A stretch of 64,000 nucleotides of DNA from an uncultured Bulleidia sp. (GCA_934725105.1 CAKVBD010000004.1:1-64000); one strand, 5' to 3'; numbered from the stretch's first letter, positions 1-9,212 are shown. Translations and numbers: made by a program. Notes: generated by a model from the sequence alone, not told the origin.

Positions 1-84
1 TTGTTCGCACCTTTTTTCTATTTCATCGATTTTTTATCGAGTGATAGCTTCTTAGAGTCGAGTTTTCGACGCTACTCATCTTTT

Positions 85-1056
85 TTACTTTGTAACTTTT
101 CGTTTATACTCTTCAATAATTGCATTGAAATCTTTCAAAGAAGTCACCTGTGTTAATGCATGCTTATAATGAGAAGCATGTGGCATACCTGTTAAATACA
201 TTGGTGCAATACCACGGATCTCACGAATTCCCGTATATTCCGTCTCATCCTCACACAGTCTTCTCGCATATTCTTTACATAGATCCAATCTTTCAATAAA
301 AGAAACTTCACAATTCTCTTTTCCCTCAAGAACATTTTTAATTTCTTTAATTAAGAATGGTCTACCAATCAAAGCTCTACCAATCATCACCGCATCACAC
401 TTTGTATATGCCATCATATCCAAAGCATCCTGTGGTGTTTTTATATCGCCATTACCAATCACAGGAATAGATACAGCTTCTTTTACCATTTTGATATATT
501 CATTGTTTGAAGAACCCGTATACATTTGTGAACGTGTTCTGCCATGTACCGCAACCGCTTTTGCCCCAGCCTTTTCACAAAGACGTGCAATCTCAACGCA
601 GTTGATATGATCATGATCCCATCCAGCACGCATCTTCACCGTCACGGGACGATCCGTATGATCCACAACCGCTCTAACAACATCATATGCTTCCTCAGGA
701 TGTGCCATCAAATAGCTTCCCGCATGTGCTTTGATTACTTTATTGACAGGACATCCCATATTGATATCAATGATATCGCAATCCGTATGTTCACTTAGAT
801 ACGTTGCAGCTTCTCCCATTGTAACAGGATCATTCCCAAACAATTGCAATGCTACGGGATGTTCATCTTTATTTATTCTGCACATATCAAATGTTTTCGC
901 ATTCTGATAATGCAATGCCTTATCAGAAATCATCTCACTCACACATAAGCCAGCACCATATTCTCGCATCAAGCTACGGTAAACAGGTTTGGAAATTCCT
1001 GCTAGTGGTGCAGCTATGATCTGATTTTCAATTTCAACGTTCCCTATTTTCCACAT
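85..1056 (-). CDS. dusB: tRNA-dihydrouridine synthase (DusB family)
   Basis: FMN-dependent enzyme that reduces uridine to dihydrouridine in the tRNA D-loop; cytosolic. The 323-residue protein opens with the family's 'IIAAPLAGISKPVYR' strand-loop, has the catalytic-loop motif 'INMGCPVNKV' with the general-acid Cys, the 'VTVKMRAGWD' segment, and FMN phosphate-binding strands 'VIGNGDI' and 'AVMIGRALIGRPF'. The length is typical. It overlaps the end of hslO by 23 bases, so the two are co-transcribed and probably translationally coupled. In many Bacillota dusB sits at this point in the tilS-hpt-ftsH-hslO block. Assignment to DusB rather than another Dus subgroup rests on that context and overall likeness. 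Confidence 0.95.
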   Translation of the reverse strand: MWKIGNVEIENQIIAAPLAGISKPVYRSLMREYGAGLCVSEMISDKALHYQNAKTFDMCRINKDEHPVALQLFGNDPVTMGEAATYLSEHTDCDIIDINMGCPVNKVIKAHAGSYLMAHPEEAYDVVRAVVDHTDRPVTVKMRAGWDHDHINCVEIARLCEKAGAKAVAVHGRTRSQMYTGSSNNEYIKMVKEAVSIPVIGNGDIKTPQDALDMMAYTKCDAVMIGRALIGRPFLIKEIKNVLEGKENCEVSFIERLDLCKEYARRLCEDETEYTGIREIRGIAPMYLTGMPHASHYKHALTQVTSLKDFNAIIEEYKRKVTK

Positions 1057-1927
1057 GCTTCTGTTTCAATATTTCCTTTAGATCTTCACTTGTAAATTGA
1101 TATGCCGTATTACAATACTGGCAAACACACTCTGCACCTTTTCCATCATTGATCATTTCTTCAATTTCAGAATCTTTCAATGTCATCAAAGAAGCCGCAA
1201 ATCTTTCCTTTGAACATTCACAATGCCACTGTACATTACGACGATCCAGGATATTAGCATCACTAAAATATGTATGAATGATTTCATCCAGTGATAATCC
1301 GCTATCAATCAGTTCAGAAACTGGTTTTTGTGTTGCGGCAACATTTTCACAGAAAGAAATTGCTTCTTCTGTTGCATTTGGCAGCAATTGATAAATCAAA
1401 CCACCAGAAGCCTTGATTGTTCCATCAGGTGAAACAAGTACACCAACACCTACAACACTAGGTGTCTGTTCAGAAATCGCAAAATAATATGCAAAATCAT
1501 CACCAACTTCGCCAGACTGGATCTTAGATACACCTGTAAATGGTTCTTTCAATCCCATATCTCTAGAAACTGTCAGATTTCCATCTGTACCAATTGCCTG
1601 TCCAACAGCCAAATGACCATCTTCTCTAACAAGATATAAGTTTGGGTCCCCAATAAAACCTTTCACATTTCCTTTTGCATCTGCCTGTGCAAGCACTGTA
1701 CCTGCAGGACCATGTCCATTAAACACCGCAGTGACTTTTTCATTTTCTCCCTTCAAATCAGAGGCCATGATTGCGGTCACTGTTAATGTTCTGCCTAATG
1801 CTGCAGCACTTGTTGGCATACAATGATGATGCTTGCGTGCCTGTTCAACCAAAGCTGTTGTACAAGCCGCATGAATTCTAATTTGACCATCTAATGCTTC
1901 CGCAATTACGATTTCATCTTTTATCAT
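1034..1927 (-). CDS. hslO: Hsp33 redox-regulated holdase chaperone
   Basis: Cytosolic chaperone kept inactive by a zinc-bound four-cysteine centre and activated by oxidation plus unfolding. The 297-residue length is normal. The C-terminal switch is visible: 'HCECSKERF' (C-x-C) and about 30 residues later 'CVCQYCNTAY' (C-x2-C), matching the family pattern CxC-x(27-32)-CxxC. The start ATG overlaps the stop of the upstream GH2 gene (ATGA), so translation is probably coupled to it; that partner is unusual, since in related genomes hslO usually follows ftsH directly. In an oxygen-sensitive host the protein fits with the rubrerythrin/desulfoferrodoxin pair found later in the window. Confidence 0.95.
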   Translation of the reverse strand: MIKDEIVIAEALDGQIRIHAACTTALVEQARKHHHCMPTSAAALGRTLTVTAIMASDLKGENEKVTAVFNGHGPAGTVLAQADAKGNVKGFIGDPNLYLVREDGHLAVGQAIGTDGNLTVSRDMGLKEPFTGVSKIQSGEVGDDFAYYFAISEQTPSVVGVGVLVSPDGTIKASGGLIYQLLPNATEEAISFCENVAATQKPVSELIDSGLSLDEIIHTYFSDANILDRRNVQWHCECSKERFAASLMTLKDSEIEEMINDGKGAECVCQYCNTAYQFTSEDLKEILKQKHVENRER

Positions 1928-3651
1928 TTATTTAACCTCCTAATACATCTCTCATTTATTTTCTTGATCTTTCTCTCATCAACTTTGATGATTTCTCGAT
2001 CAAATGTAAAAATACCATTACATTCATCTTCAACATCCGATAACTGTGTGTAGATACAGCCAGATAATCCTTTTGGAATATTTAGCAAGATCTTATTTTG
2101 ATATAAATCTTTCAATGCATCCATCAGTTTCAATTTATCTTCAAACTTTTTATATCCATACAGTTTTTCAATATTCGCATGTCCTTTTTCTAAATACGAA
2201 TATCCACCAAATTCACTCAGTATCTCAATACGAGATGCATTTTTTTTCGCTTTGTATGGAAAAAAGTAATTATGCACACTATGAAAATCCCCCGCACCAT
2301 TATCATGCCAACCAGAAGCACTATCAATGAGTCTCGTATCATCATAGGATCGAATATGTTCTGTTACTTTGAGAGAATCAAATTGCCCCCATCCTTCATT
2401 AAAAGCAACCCATGCAAAGATTGATGTCTGATTATACAATGTATCTAGCATTTCATCCAGTTCAGTATAATAGTTTTTCTGCAACTCTTTATCAGTTCTA
2501 ACAAATGCAGCATTTTTTGTATCATCCATCTTTGTAAATCCAAGATTTGGCAAATACATTGTTGTCATTTTATCCTGGTCAATAAATCCGCCACTCACCA
2601 TATCCTGCATCACTAAGATACCAAGGCGATCACAATGATAATACCATCGACGCATATCAATTTTAGCGTGCTTGCGAAGCATATTAAATCCCATGTCTTT
2701 CACTTTCTGCAGTTCATAGATCATCGCTTCATCACTTGCATATGTATACATTCCATCAGAAGAATACCCCTGATCCAATAAACCACTAAAGAACAATGGT
2801 TCATCATTCAAGAAAAAGCGCAAAATGCCATTTCGATCATTTTCTTTAGAAAACTTACGCATTCCAAAATAAGAACGCACAACATCATCTTCTGTCTGCA
2901 CATATAAATCATACAGAAATGGATCCTGTGGGCTCCAAAGATGCGGCTGTTCTATAGGTGCAGTATATGTCTGATCCTTTGTTACACCTGAATGAATGAC
3001 ATGACCATTGGAGGCAATCGTTACAAGTGCCTGTGAAAAATCACCCGCCAAAGAAATATGTACACAGGAATGGTCCACATCTGGCGTGATTTTCAAATCA
3101 CGAATCCCATGTTGCGATACATTTTCCATCCATACACTTCCCCAGATACCTGCGGTTGGTGTATACCACATGCCACCATGTTCAATCTTCTGTTTGCCAT
3201 ATGCATACTTTCCATAATTCGAATCATCAATACAGCGAACCATCAAAGAATTCTGATATTTGATATATTCCGTTACATCAAAGGAAAATGGTGTATAGCC
3301 TCCTTTATGACTGCCAACTTCCATACCATTCACAAATACCGTACATTCACAATCCACAGCTTCAAAATTCATAAATGTACGCAGCGCATTCGGTTTATAT
3401 GAAAATTGTTTTCGATACCATAATGCTTTTCCTTTTGGCAGCTGTTCTTCTGCCTGTGATAATTCACACCCCAAAGCAAATGGGACAATGATCTTCTTCC
3501 ATTGTCCTGCTAGCGGATTCTGTTTTCTTTCTGTGATCTGATACTCCCAAACGCCATTTAAGTTATAGTAAGAATCTCTTTGCATCAACATGCGCGGATA
3601 TTCTTGCCAAGGACATTTTTCGTTAACGATCTTTCCCCATTTAGTCAGCAT
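1924..3651 (-). CDS. Glycoside hydrolase family 2 protein (beta-galactosidase/glucuronidase-like)
   Basis: Retaining exo-glycosidase of the GH2 family, 575 residues. Domains in order: jelly-roll sugar-binding domain (about 25-180), immunoglobulin-like domain (about 180-270) and TIM barrel (about 275-570). The acid/base Glu is in 'AFNEGWGQ' (about E419) and the nucleophile in 'EILSEFGGYSY' (about E480). There is no signal peptide, so it acts in the cytoplasm on imported oligosaccharides. The 'HGGMWYTPTAGIWGSVW' stretch is a common GH2 feature. Substrate (galactoside, glucuronide or mannoside) cannot be read from the sequence. Its stop overlaps the hslO start by four bases. A weak -10 (TAAAAT) lies 11 bases before the ATG and no ribosome site is obvious. 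Confidence 0.9.
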   Translation of the reverse strand: MLTKWGKIVNEKCPWQEYPRMLMQRDSYYNLNGVWEYQITERKQNPLAGQWKKIIVPFALGCELSQAEEQLPKGKALWYRKQFSYKPNALRTFMNFEAVDCECTVFVNGMEVGSHKGGYTPFSFDVTEYIKYQNSLMVRCIDDSNYGKYAYGKQKIEHGGMWYTPTAGIWGSVWMENVSQHGIRDLKITPDVDHSCVHISLAGDFSQALVTIASNGHVIHSGVTKDQTYTAPIEQPHLWSPQDPFLYDLYVQTEDDVVRSYFGMRKFSKENDRNGILRFFLNDEPLFFSGLLDQGYSSDGMYTYASDEAMIYELQKVKDMGFNMLRKHAKIDMRRWYYHCDRLGILVMQDMVSGGFIDQDKMTTMYLPNLGFTKMDDTKNAAFVRTDKELQKNYYTELDEMLDTLYNQTSIFAWVAFNEGWGQFDSLKVTEHIRSYDDTRLIDSASGWHDNGAGDFHSVHNYFFPYKAKKNASRIEILSEFGGYSYLEKGHANIEKLYGYKKFEDKLKLMDALKDLYQNKILLNIPKGLSGCIYTQLSDVEDECNGIFTFDREIIKVDERKIKKINERCIRRLNK

Positions 3652-3682
3652 ATTTCTGATTTATTTTAACACAAGAATTACT

Positions 3683-4048
3683 TCATTTTTGACGAACGAT
3701 ACATCTTGCAAGCAATGAGATGAGTGAAAGTGCATGTAAAATAGAAGAATTCACAAGCAAGGCATGCATCACATTACTGTAATCTGATGCATGATTCATT
3801 GTTACACCATAAAGCAATGTAATACCAAAGGAAACAACAATCATACAAATACATACCCAGACAGGCGAAAAATCATATTTCTTTATCACAAACAGACAAT
3901 GTGGTAATGCACACGCTACAACACATGAAATCCAGAATGTACTGGAAAACAAAGAAAACATAGAAGAAATCATCATATATAACATCAAGATCGACATTAG
4001 CACACCAAAAAACAATCCCATTCCAATATTCATCCATCTATTTCTCAT
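3683..4048 (-). CDS. Small four-helix membrane protein, unknown function
   Basis: I do not recognise this 121-residue protein. Four hydrophobic segments are visible (about residues 8-33, 38-57, 62-86 and 93-115), with few charges between them apart from a basic tip at each end, so it is an integral membrane protein with short loops. The start is supported by a good ribosome site (AGGAG) shortly before the ATG. It lies just downstream of the ftsH terminator and before the GH2 gene on the same strand, so it is either a read-through part of the ftsH operon or a separate unit. There is no signal for a transporter or enzyme domain. Confidence 0.6.
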   Translation of the reverse strand: MRNRWMNIGMGLFFGVLMSILMLYMMISSMFSLFSSTFWISCVVACALPHCLFVIKKYDFSPVWVCICMIVVSFGITLLYGVTMNHASDYSNVMHALLVNSSILHALSLISLLARCIVRQK

Positions 4049-4064
4049 AAAAACTCCTCTCTTT

Positions 4065-4092
4065 GAAAAAGAGAAGTCATTTGACTTCTCTT
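4065..4092 (-). terminator. Intrinsic terminator of ftsH
   Basis: Perfect 11-bp stem AAGAGAAGTCA/TGACTTCTCTT with a 2-base loop, followed on the minus strand by a T run. The stem begins inside the ftsH stop codon. Confidence 0.85.
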
Positions 4093-5971
4093 ATGCATTC
4101 ATTTCATCTGTAGATGACTGTTCAACTTTTGTATCTGTAAAGTCAGCAGAAATATCTTCACCCTTAACAACCTTCTGAATCTGTTCCGCTGTTAAAGTTT
4201 CATATTCCATCAATGCTTCCGCAATTCTAGTCAATTCCGTTTCATGTGCCTGGATCAGCTTCTTAGCTTCATCATGACATCCATTGACAATCTTTCTAAC
4301 TTCCTGATCGATTTCAAATGCAACCTGGCCGGATACATTGTTTGGCTGGTTATAGTCTCTACCCAAGAATACATTCTCACTTCCAGAATTGTATTTAATT
4401 GGACCAAGATCACTCATACCATACAAAGTAACCATATCCTTCGCAATATTTGTTGCTCTTTCAATATCATTGGAAGCACCTGTTGTAACATCATCAAAGA
4501 ATAATTCTTCCGCAACTCTGCCACCCATAAAGGAAGTAATTGTTGCCAATAAATCATTCTTTGTATTCATCATCTTTTCTTCCTTAGGTGTCATGAGGTT
4601 ATATCCACCAGCCTGACCTCTAGGAATGATTGTAACTTTCTGTACAACCTGTGCATTTTCCATAAACAAGCCAACAATTGCATGACCAGATTCATGGTAG
4701 GCAACAAGTTTCTTTGTCTTGTCATCGTATGTCTTAGAAACCTTTGCTGGACCCATCATAACACGGTCAATCGCTTCATCAATATCAGCCATTGTAATTT
4801 CTGTTTCGTTATGACGAACAGCCATGATTGCTGATTCATTCAATACATTTTCAAGATCTGCACCAGAGAAGCCTGGAGTTCTCTTTGCTAATGCACCAAG
4901 ATCAATATCCGCAGCAAACTGCTTATTTCTCGCATGTACTTTCAAAATTGCTTCTCTACCCTTACGATCTGGTAAAGATACTGTAATCTGACGGTCAAAA
5001 CGGCCAGCACGTAATAATGCAGGGTCAAGAACATCCGGTCTATTTGTAGCCGCAATGACTACAACACCTGTATTCTCTTCCATACCATCCATTTCAACAA
5101 GCAACTGGTTCAATGTCTGTTCACGTTCATCGTGTCCACCACCAAATCCAGCACCTCTTTGACGACCAACGGCATCAATTTCATCAATAAAGATGATACA
5201 AGGTGCAGTCTGCTTTGCCTTTTTGAACATGTCACGTACTCTAGATGCACCAACACCTACAAACATTTCAACGAAGTCAGAACCAGAAATAGAATAGAAA
5301 GGAACATTTGCTTCCCCAGCAACTGCCTTCGCTAAAAGTGTTTTACCAGTACCAGGATGACCTGCAAGCAAGACACCCTTAGGAATTCTAGCACCCATCT
5401 TTTCAAACTTCTTTGGATACTTCAGGTAGTCAATGATTTCAGCCATTTCCTGCTTTTCTTCATCACAGCCTGCAACATCCGCAAAGCGAACCTTTACTTT
5501 GCCTTCCAGACGCGCACGAGACTTGGAGAATTCAAATGCTTTTCCATTTGCACTCTGTGCACCACTCATCTTATTGATCATCCATACGGCTAGACCAATC
5601 ATCAATAAGAATGGAACAAGATTCACAAGTGTATTAATAAATACATTTGAAGCATCTGCATCTACAACTGTCACATTCGCATCACCCAATTTAGTGATCA
5701 TGTTTTCAATCTGATCAGATGTAGAAGGAATTGTTCCCGTAAATGTAACTTGATGACCGCTTTCTTCATACACACCACGAACACTTGTTGTATTTGTTCC
5801 AATTGTTAATGATGCATCTGAAATTTCTTTTGTTTCAACGATCTTTGTCAATGTCTGATATGTAACTGTTTTATTGCCTGTCAAATTGTTCATGCCAAAC
5901 AATGACATCATCGCAACCAAAACAATTAAATATGGCAGCCATCCCAAAACCTTATTATTGTTTTTCTTCAT
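4091..5971 (-). CDS. ftsH: ATP-dependent zinc metalloprotease FtsH
   Basis: Membrane-anchored AAA+ protease that degrades misassembled membrane proteins and short-lived regulators; works as a hexamer. In order: N-terminal membrane helix (about 10-27), extracytoplasmic domain, second membrane helix (about 112-132), AAA domain with Walker A 'GHPGTGKT' (204-211), Walker B 'FIDEID' (261-266) and the second region of homology 'ATNRPDVLDPALLRAGRFDR', then M41 protease domain with zinc motif 'HESGH' (426-430). The usual form is HEAGH; Ser at the third place is a mild variant and the two His and the Glu are intact. Length 626 is normal. It lies 15 bases after hpt, in the conserved tilS-hpt-ftsH order. 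Confidence 0.97.
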   Translation of the reverse strand: MKKNNNKVLGWLPYLIVLVAMMSLFGMNNLTGNKTVTYQTLTKIVETKEISDASLTIGTNTTSVRGVYEESGHQVTFTGTIPSTSDQIENMITKLGDANVTVVDADASNVFINTLVNLVPFLLMIGLAVWMINKMSGAQSANGKAFEFSKSRARLEGKVKVRFADVAGCDEEKQEMAEIIDYLKYPKKFEKMGARIPKGVLLAGHPGTGKTLLAKAVAGEANVPFYSISGSDFVEMFVGVGASRVRDMFKKAKQTAPCIIFIDEIDAVGRQRGAGFGGGHDEREQTLNQLLVEMDGMEENTGVVVIAATNRPDVLDPALLRAGRFDRQITVSLPDRKGREAILKVHARNKQFAADIDLGALAKRTPGFSGADLENVLNESAIMAVRHNETEITMADIDEAIDRVMMGPAKVSKTYDDKTKKLVAYHESGHAIVGLFMENAQVVQKVTIIPRGQAGGYNLMTPKEEKMMNTKNDLLATITSFMGGRVAEELFFDDVTTGASNDIERATNIAKDMVTLYGMSDLGPIKYNSGSENVFLGRDYNQPNNVSGQVAFEIDQEVRKIVNGCHDEAKKLIQAHETELTRIAEALMEYETLTAEQIQKVVKGEDISADFTDTKVEQSSTDEMNA

Positions 5972-5986
5972 TTCTTTTCCTCTATT

Positions 5987-6526
5987 TTATTCATAACATT
6001 CAGCATTTAACACACCAATGTATGGTAAACATCTGTATTTCTGGTTGAAATCCATACCATATCCAACCACAAATTCATCTGCTACTTCAAAACCAATATA
6101 ATCTGCCTGAATATCAACAGTACGTCTAGCAGATTTATTCAATAAAGTACAAATCGTTACAGACGCAGCACCACGGTGAAGCAGCGTATTCTTTACTGTC
6201 TGCAAAGTTCTACCAGTATCTACGATATCTTCTACCAGGATAATATCCAATCCTTTGATTGGCGTATCTAGATCTTTCAAGATACGAATTTCGCCAACAG
6301 ATTCTGTTCCTTCATAAGAACTGACATCCATTGTGTCAAACTGAATATCTAAATCAATATTTTTCATCAGATCAGCTAAAAATGGAACGGATCCTCTTAA
6401 CAAACCAACAAGTAATGGCTTCTTAGAAGAATAGTCTTTTGTAATCTGTTCTCCCAGCTGTTTTGCACGCTCTTGGATCTCGTTTTCACTAATTAGAATT
6501 TCTCTGATATCATTCTTCTCCCACAT
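5987..6526 (-). CDS. hpt: Hypoxanthine phosphoribosyltransferase
   Basis: Purine salvage enzyme converting hypoxanthine or guanine plus PRPP into IMP or GMP. The 179-residue protein has the PRPP-binding loop 'ILVEDIVDTGRTLQ', the 'LLRGSVPFLADL' PPi loop and the C-terminal 'VGYGMDFNQKYRCLPYIG' segment typical of bacterial Hpt. It sits 3 bases after tilS and 15 before ftsH, the classic Bacillota arrangement, so the three are one transcription unit. Confidence 0.96.
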   Translation of the reverse strand: MWEKNDIREILISENEIQERAKQLGEQITKDYSSKKPLLVGLLRGSVPFLADLMKNIDLDIQFDTMDVSSYEGTESVGEIRILKDLDTPIKGLDIILVEDIVDTGRTLQTVKNTLLHRGAASVTICTLLNKSARRTVDIQADYIGFEVADEFVVGYGMDFNQKYRCLPYIGVLNAECYE

Positions 6527-6529
6527 AGG

Positions 6530-7753
6530 TCATTGCTCCTTTAATAGCGTATATTCTAACACATTGCAAGTTGGGTTAACAGTATAATGATGAACATCAC
6601 ACCCAAGTCCACTCACAAAAATTACGTTATGATGGCGATTTTCTATTACTGGCCAGCTAGTGCGTGCATACAAAGGAATATGCCGGTCAATAAAAAAACG
6701 ATGAACATTTTTATTTCCAAAACGCATTTCGATCACATCTCCATCTTGTACGTTTCGAATCTGAATTGGAAAATCATCTTCAAATAACGTCACAGCGTAA
6801 ACACCACATTTTCCTTTCGCAATCTCATAAAATGCATGTTTTCCATATGTCATTTCTTCTATACTATGATACACATCACAATACGAACGATTTTTCTCAA
6901 CAAAAAAGAAAAATGATTGATCACATGCAAGATCATATTCTTTACAAGGCAGCACAAAATCCTCTTTTGTCAGAATAACATGATCAATTTCTTTCAAATA
7001 TGCTAATGAAATCGAAGGCTGAAACGCAAAGAACATTCTTAATAATTCCAAACGATCTTCTTCACTTAATGCGCGATATAATTCTTTCGAAACTTTCTGA
7101 TCACGTATATATGTTTTCACTCTGCAGACTCTTTCCTGCTTTGTCGCATTTTTCATCTGTATTTCTTTTAAAACAAGATCTCTTTCAAAACGATTCATCT
7201 TTTCAACGACCTGATGACGAATTCGGTTTCTTGTTAATGACTCATCTGCATTTGTACAGTCAACATAGTAGCGAATCTCTTGTGATTCACAATAATGGAT
7301 CAAATCCTGTTTTGTATACTTCAACAATGGACGTTTCACTAAGATACCTTGATACATCACATCTTCTTTCAAGCCATAATATGAAGGAACACTTCCCTTT
7401 TCTTCCTGCATGAAATATGTTTCAAGTACATCATCTTCATGATGTGCTACCAGTACGCCTTTCAAGTGATACTGTTTGACACATTCCACAAAGAAATCAT
7501 AGCGATATTCTCTCGCTTCTGCTTCAAAGTTTCCTGTATATGTAAAAGCATCATCTTTCACGCATAACGGTACGTGATAGTTTTGACACAACTGCATCAC
7601 ATATGCCTGTTCTTCATCTGCTTCTTTTCGATGATGGTAATTCACATGTGCACACATCACAGCCATATGATTTTCCACACACATTGAAAGCAATGCCATT
7701 GAATCACTTCCCGCACTAATTGCCACCAGCCATTTTCCATCTAATTTCTGCAT
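6530..7753 (-). CDS. tilS: tRNA(Ile)-lysidine synthetase
   Basis: Essential ATP-dependent enzyme that converts C34 of the CAU-anticodon tRNA-Ile to lysidine so that it reads AUA. The N-terminal PP-loop reads 'SAGSDSMALL' (family SGGxDS, with Ala for the first Gly), followed by 'ARE' and 'HHEDDVLET' metal/ATP-binding signatures and 'LTRNRIRHQV'. The C-terminal part (about 320-407, 'QIRNVQDGDVIEM') matches the TilS C-terminal domain. At 407 residues it is a little short for the family. The start lies 7 bases after the stop of the PemK-like gene and has no strong ribosome site, so coupled translation is likely. Confidence 0.94.
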   Translation of the reverse strand: MQKLDGKWLVAISAGSDSMALLSMCVENHMAVMCAHVNYHHRKEADEEQAYVMQLCQNYHVPLCVKDDAFTYTGNFEAEAREYRYDFFVECVKQYHLKGVLVAHHEDDVLETYFMQEEKGSVPSYYGLKEDVMYQGILVKRPLLKYTKQDLIHYCESQEIRYYVDCTNADESLTRNRIRHQVVEKMNRFERDLVLKEIQMKNATKQERVCRVKTYIRDQKVSKELYRALSEEDRLELLRMFFAFQPSISLAYLKEIDHVILTKEDFVLPCKEYDLACDQSFFFFVEKNRSYCDVYHSIEEMTYGKHAFYEIAKGKCGVYAVTLFEDDFPIQIRNVQDGDVIEMRFGNKNVHRFFIDRHIPLYARTSWPVIENRHHNVIFVSGLGCDVHHYTVNPTCNVLEYTLLKEQ

Positions 7754-7760
7754 GCATCCA

Positions 7761-8285
7761 TCATATCACTGAAGGATTCTGAAATAAAAGCATCATGATC
7801 CGTAATTGTATTTTACGAAATACAGGACTTTTCACATCAATATGTGCTTTCTTTTCAATCATACGTGCCGTATTCACAAACTTCATATCATTCAAGAATA
7901 AAACACTCTTCTTGCATAAGCCATCAATAATACCTGGCAAAGGAAACAGGTTCTTTTTTCCTTCCGGATTTGTTTCAGGATCATAGGCATTTGCATACGT
8001 TTTCGCATTGCTTGTCATCGGAATAACCAACGCCTTCTTTTCAGAAATTGCCATGACCAGTCCAAAATGCTGATAACCCATCTCATTGAGATATGCCTGT
8101 CCATAATCCATATAGACAATATCTCCCACTTCTACAAAGAAGCCAACATCTTCCCCAGACATCAGATTTCCTCTTCCAAGCCAGTTTGCTTCCGACAATA
8201 TCGCATGTTCAATACTCTTTGGAATAATACTTTCATATACTTCTGTTTTTAATTGCATATAATTTTGTAAGACTGTTTCTTTCAT
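7761..8285 (-). CDS. PemK/MazF-like domain protein
   Basis: A 174-residue protein whose central part (about 50-130) resembles the PemK/MazF barrel: 'VEVGDIVYMDYG' corresponds to the N-terminal 'GDI...D.G' strand, then 'HFGLVMAISEKKALVIPMTSN' and 'SVLFLNDMKFVNTARM' match the core strands of the fold. True MazF/PemK proteins are about 110-120 residues RNases; this one has an extra N-terminal helix-rich stretch. No antitoxin gene is adjacent: it is the first gene of the tilS-hpt-ftsH run, separated by 7 bases. A good ribosome site (GGGAG) supports the start. It could be a domesticated barrel protein; no RNase activity can be claimed from sequence. Confidence 0.6.
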   Translation of the reverse strand: MKETVLQNYMQLKTEVYESIIPKSIEHAILSEANWLGRGNLMSGEDVGFFVEVGDIVYMDYGQAYLNEMGYQHFGLVMAISEKKALVIPMTSNAKTYANAYDPETNPEGKKNLFPLPGIIDGLCKKSVLFLNDMKFVNTARMIEKKAHIDVKSPVFRKIQLRIMMLLFQNPSVI

Positions 8286-8333
8286 ATCATTTCACTCCCT
8301 ACTAAATATATTCACAAGAATTCACGAAGTTCC

Positions 8334-8364
8334 AAAAAAATAGTGGAACAATTTGTCCCACTAT
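8334..8364 (-). terminator. Terminator after the DUF1146 gene
   Basis: On the minus strand, stem ATAGTGG/CCACTAT with an 11-base loop that can extend the pairing, followed by a run of seven T. It ends the glycosidase-upp-DUF1146 unit. Confidence 0.8.
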
Positions 8365-8561
8365 CGAATAAATACCATCACAAATGATCCAACCAGATAT
8401 GCAAGTGCCGCAACACACAAGTAATAAAATACCTGTGCCTGTGCTACATGTCCTTTTTTCAAGAACTTTTCGTAATTGATACACTTCATTGCTTCAAAAC
8501 ACACAACAAAGCTCACAAGATACACACATGCCTTGATCAGGAAATAGAATATATCATTCAT
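8361..8561 (-). CDS. DUF1146 small membrane protein
   Basis: A 66-residue protein with two membrane helices (about 7-25 and 43-64) separated by a basic loop 'CINYEKFLKKGH'. This matches the DUF1146 (YwzB-like) family of Bacillota, whose function is unknown and which often lies between upp and the ATP synthase genes. Here the start codon overlaps the upp stop (TAATG), so it is translationally coupled to upp. No ATP synthase genes follow in this window; the neighbouring minus-strand unit begins with the PemK-like gene. Confidence 0.75.
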   Translation of the reverse strand: MNDIFYFLIKACVYLVSFVVCFEAMKCINYEKFLKKGHVAQAQVFYYLCVAALAYLVGSFVMVFIR

Positions 8562-9181
8562 TACTTTGTACCGAAGATACGATCACCCGCATCTCCAAGT
8601 CCAGGTACAATATATCCATTTTCATTCAACTTTTCATCTAATGCTGCTAAATAGATATCTACATCAGGATGAGCCTTCTGTACAGCTTCTACACCTTCTG
8701 GCGCACCAACAAGGTTAACAAGCTTAATGTTCTTAGCGCCTCTTTTCTTAACTGCTTCAATTGCATCCACAGCACTGCCACCTGTAGCGAGCATTGGGTC
8801 AACGATCATAACGATTGCATCTTCCATACCACTTGGGAATTTTGCGAAATATTCATGTGGCTGTAATGTTTCTTCATCACGATACATACCAATAAATCCA
8901 ACTTTCGCTGTAGGAACAAGTTCTCTGATACCATCTAATAAGCCAACACCTGCTCTTAAGATAGGAACAATAATAACTTCCTTGCTCAATTCATATCCTG
9001 TTGTTGGGGCAACTGGAGTTTCAATTTCTACTTCTTTCAACGGAAGATCTCTGCATACTTCATATGCCATCAACTCCGCAATTTCATCAAGATTCTGTCT
9101 GAAATCCTTTGTACTCGCTGTTTTTTTACGCATTAATGTCAATTTATGTTTAATTAATGGATGATCTAAAATTGTTAACAT
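8561..9181 (-). CDS. upp: Uracil phosphoribosyltransferase
   Basis: Pyrimidine salvage: uracil plus PRPP gives UMP. The 206-residue protein has the family's 'VPILRAGVGLLDGI' strand, the PRPP-binding signature 'VDPMLATGGSAVDAI' and the C-terminal uracil-binding segment 'GYIVPGLGDAGDRIFGTK'. An open frame runs 24 codons further upstream, but the ATG at 9181 gives the canonical 'MLTILDHPLI' N-terminus, the normal length and a good ribosome site (AAGGAG), so I chose it. It is followed without a gap by the DUF1146 gene. Confidence 0.96.
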   Translation of the reverse strand: MLTILDHPLIKHKLTLMRKKTASTKDFRQNLDEIAELMAYEVCRDLPLKEVEIETPVAPTTGYELSKEVIIVPILRAGVGLLDGIRELVPTAKVGFIGMYRDEETLQPHEYFAKFPSGMEDAIVMIVDPMLATGGSAVDAIEAVKKRGAKNIKLVNLVGAPEGVEAVQKAHPDVDIYLAALDEKLNENGYIVPGLGDAGDRIFGTK

Positions 9182-9212
9182 GTTTTTTCTCCTTAAATCT
9201 TTTTCTATATTA

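Noticed and set aside
1..84. Possible downstream gene or structured RNA after dusB
   Set aside because: Two small hairpins (TCGAT/ATCGA and GTCGA/TCGAC types) are visible but no frame of useful length and no clear U-run terminator. Too little to call; a lysS start was looked for and not found.
8302..8484. 60-residue open frame overlapping the DUF1146 gene
   Set aside because: It is a shadow frame: the overlapping DUF1146 gene has family likeness, coupled start and typical length, and this frame has no ribosome site.
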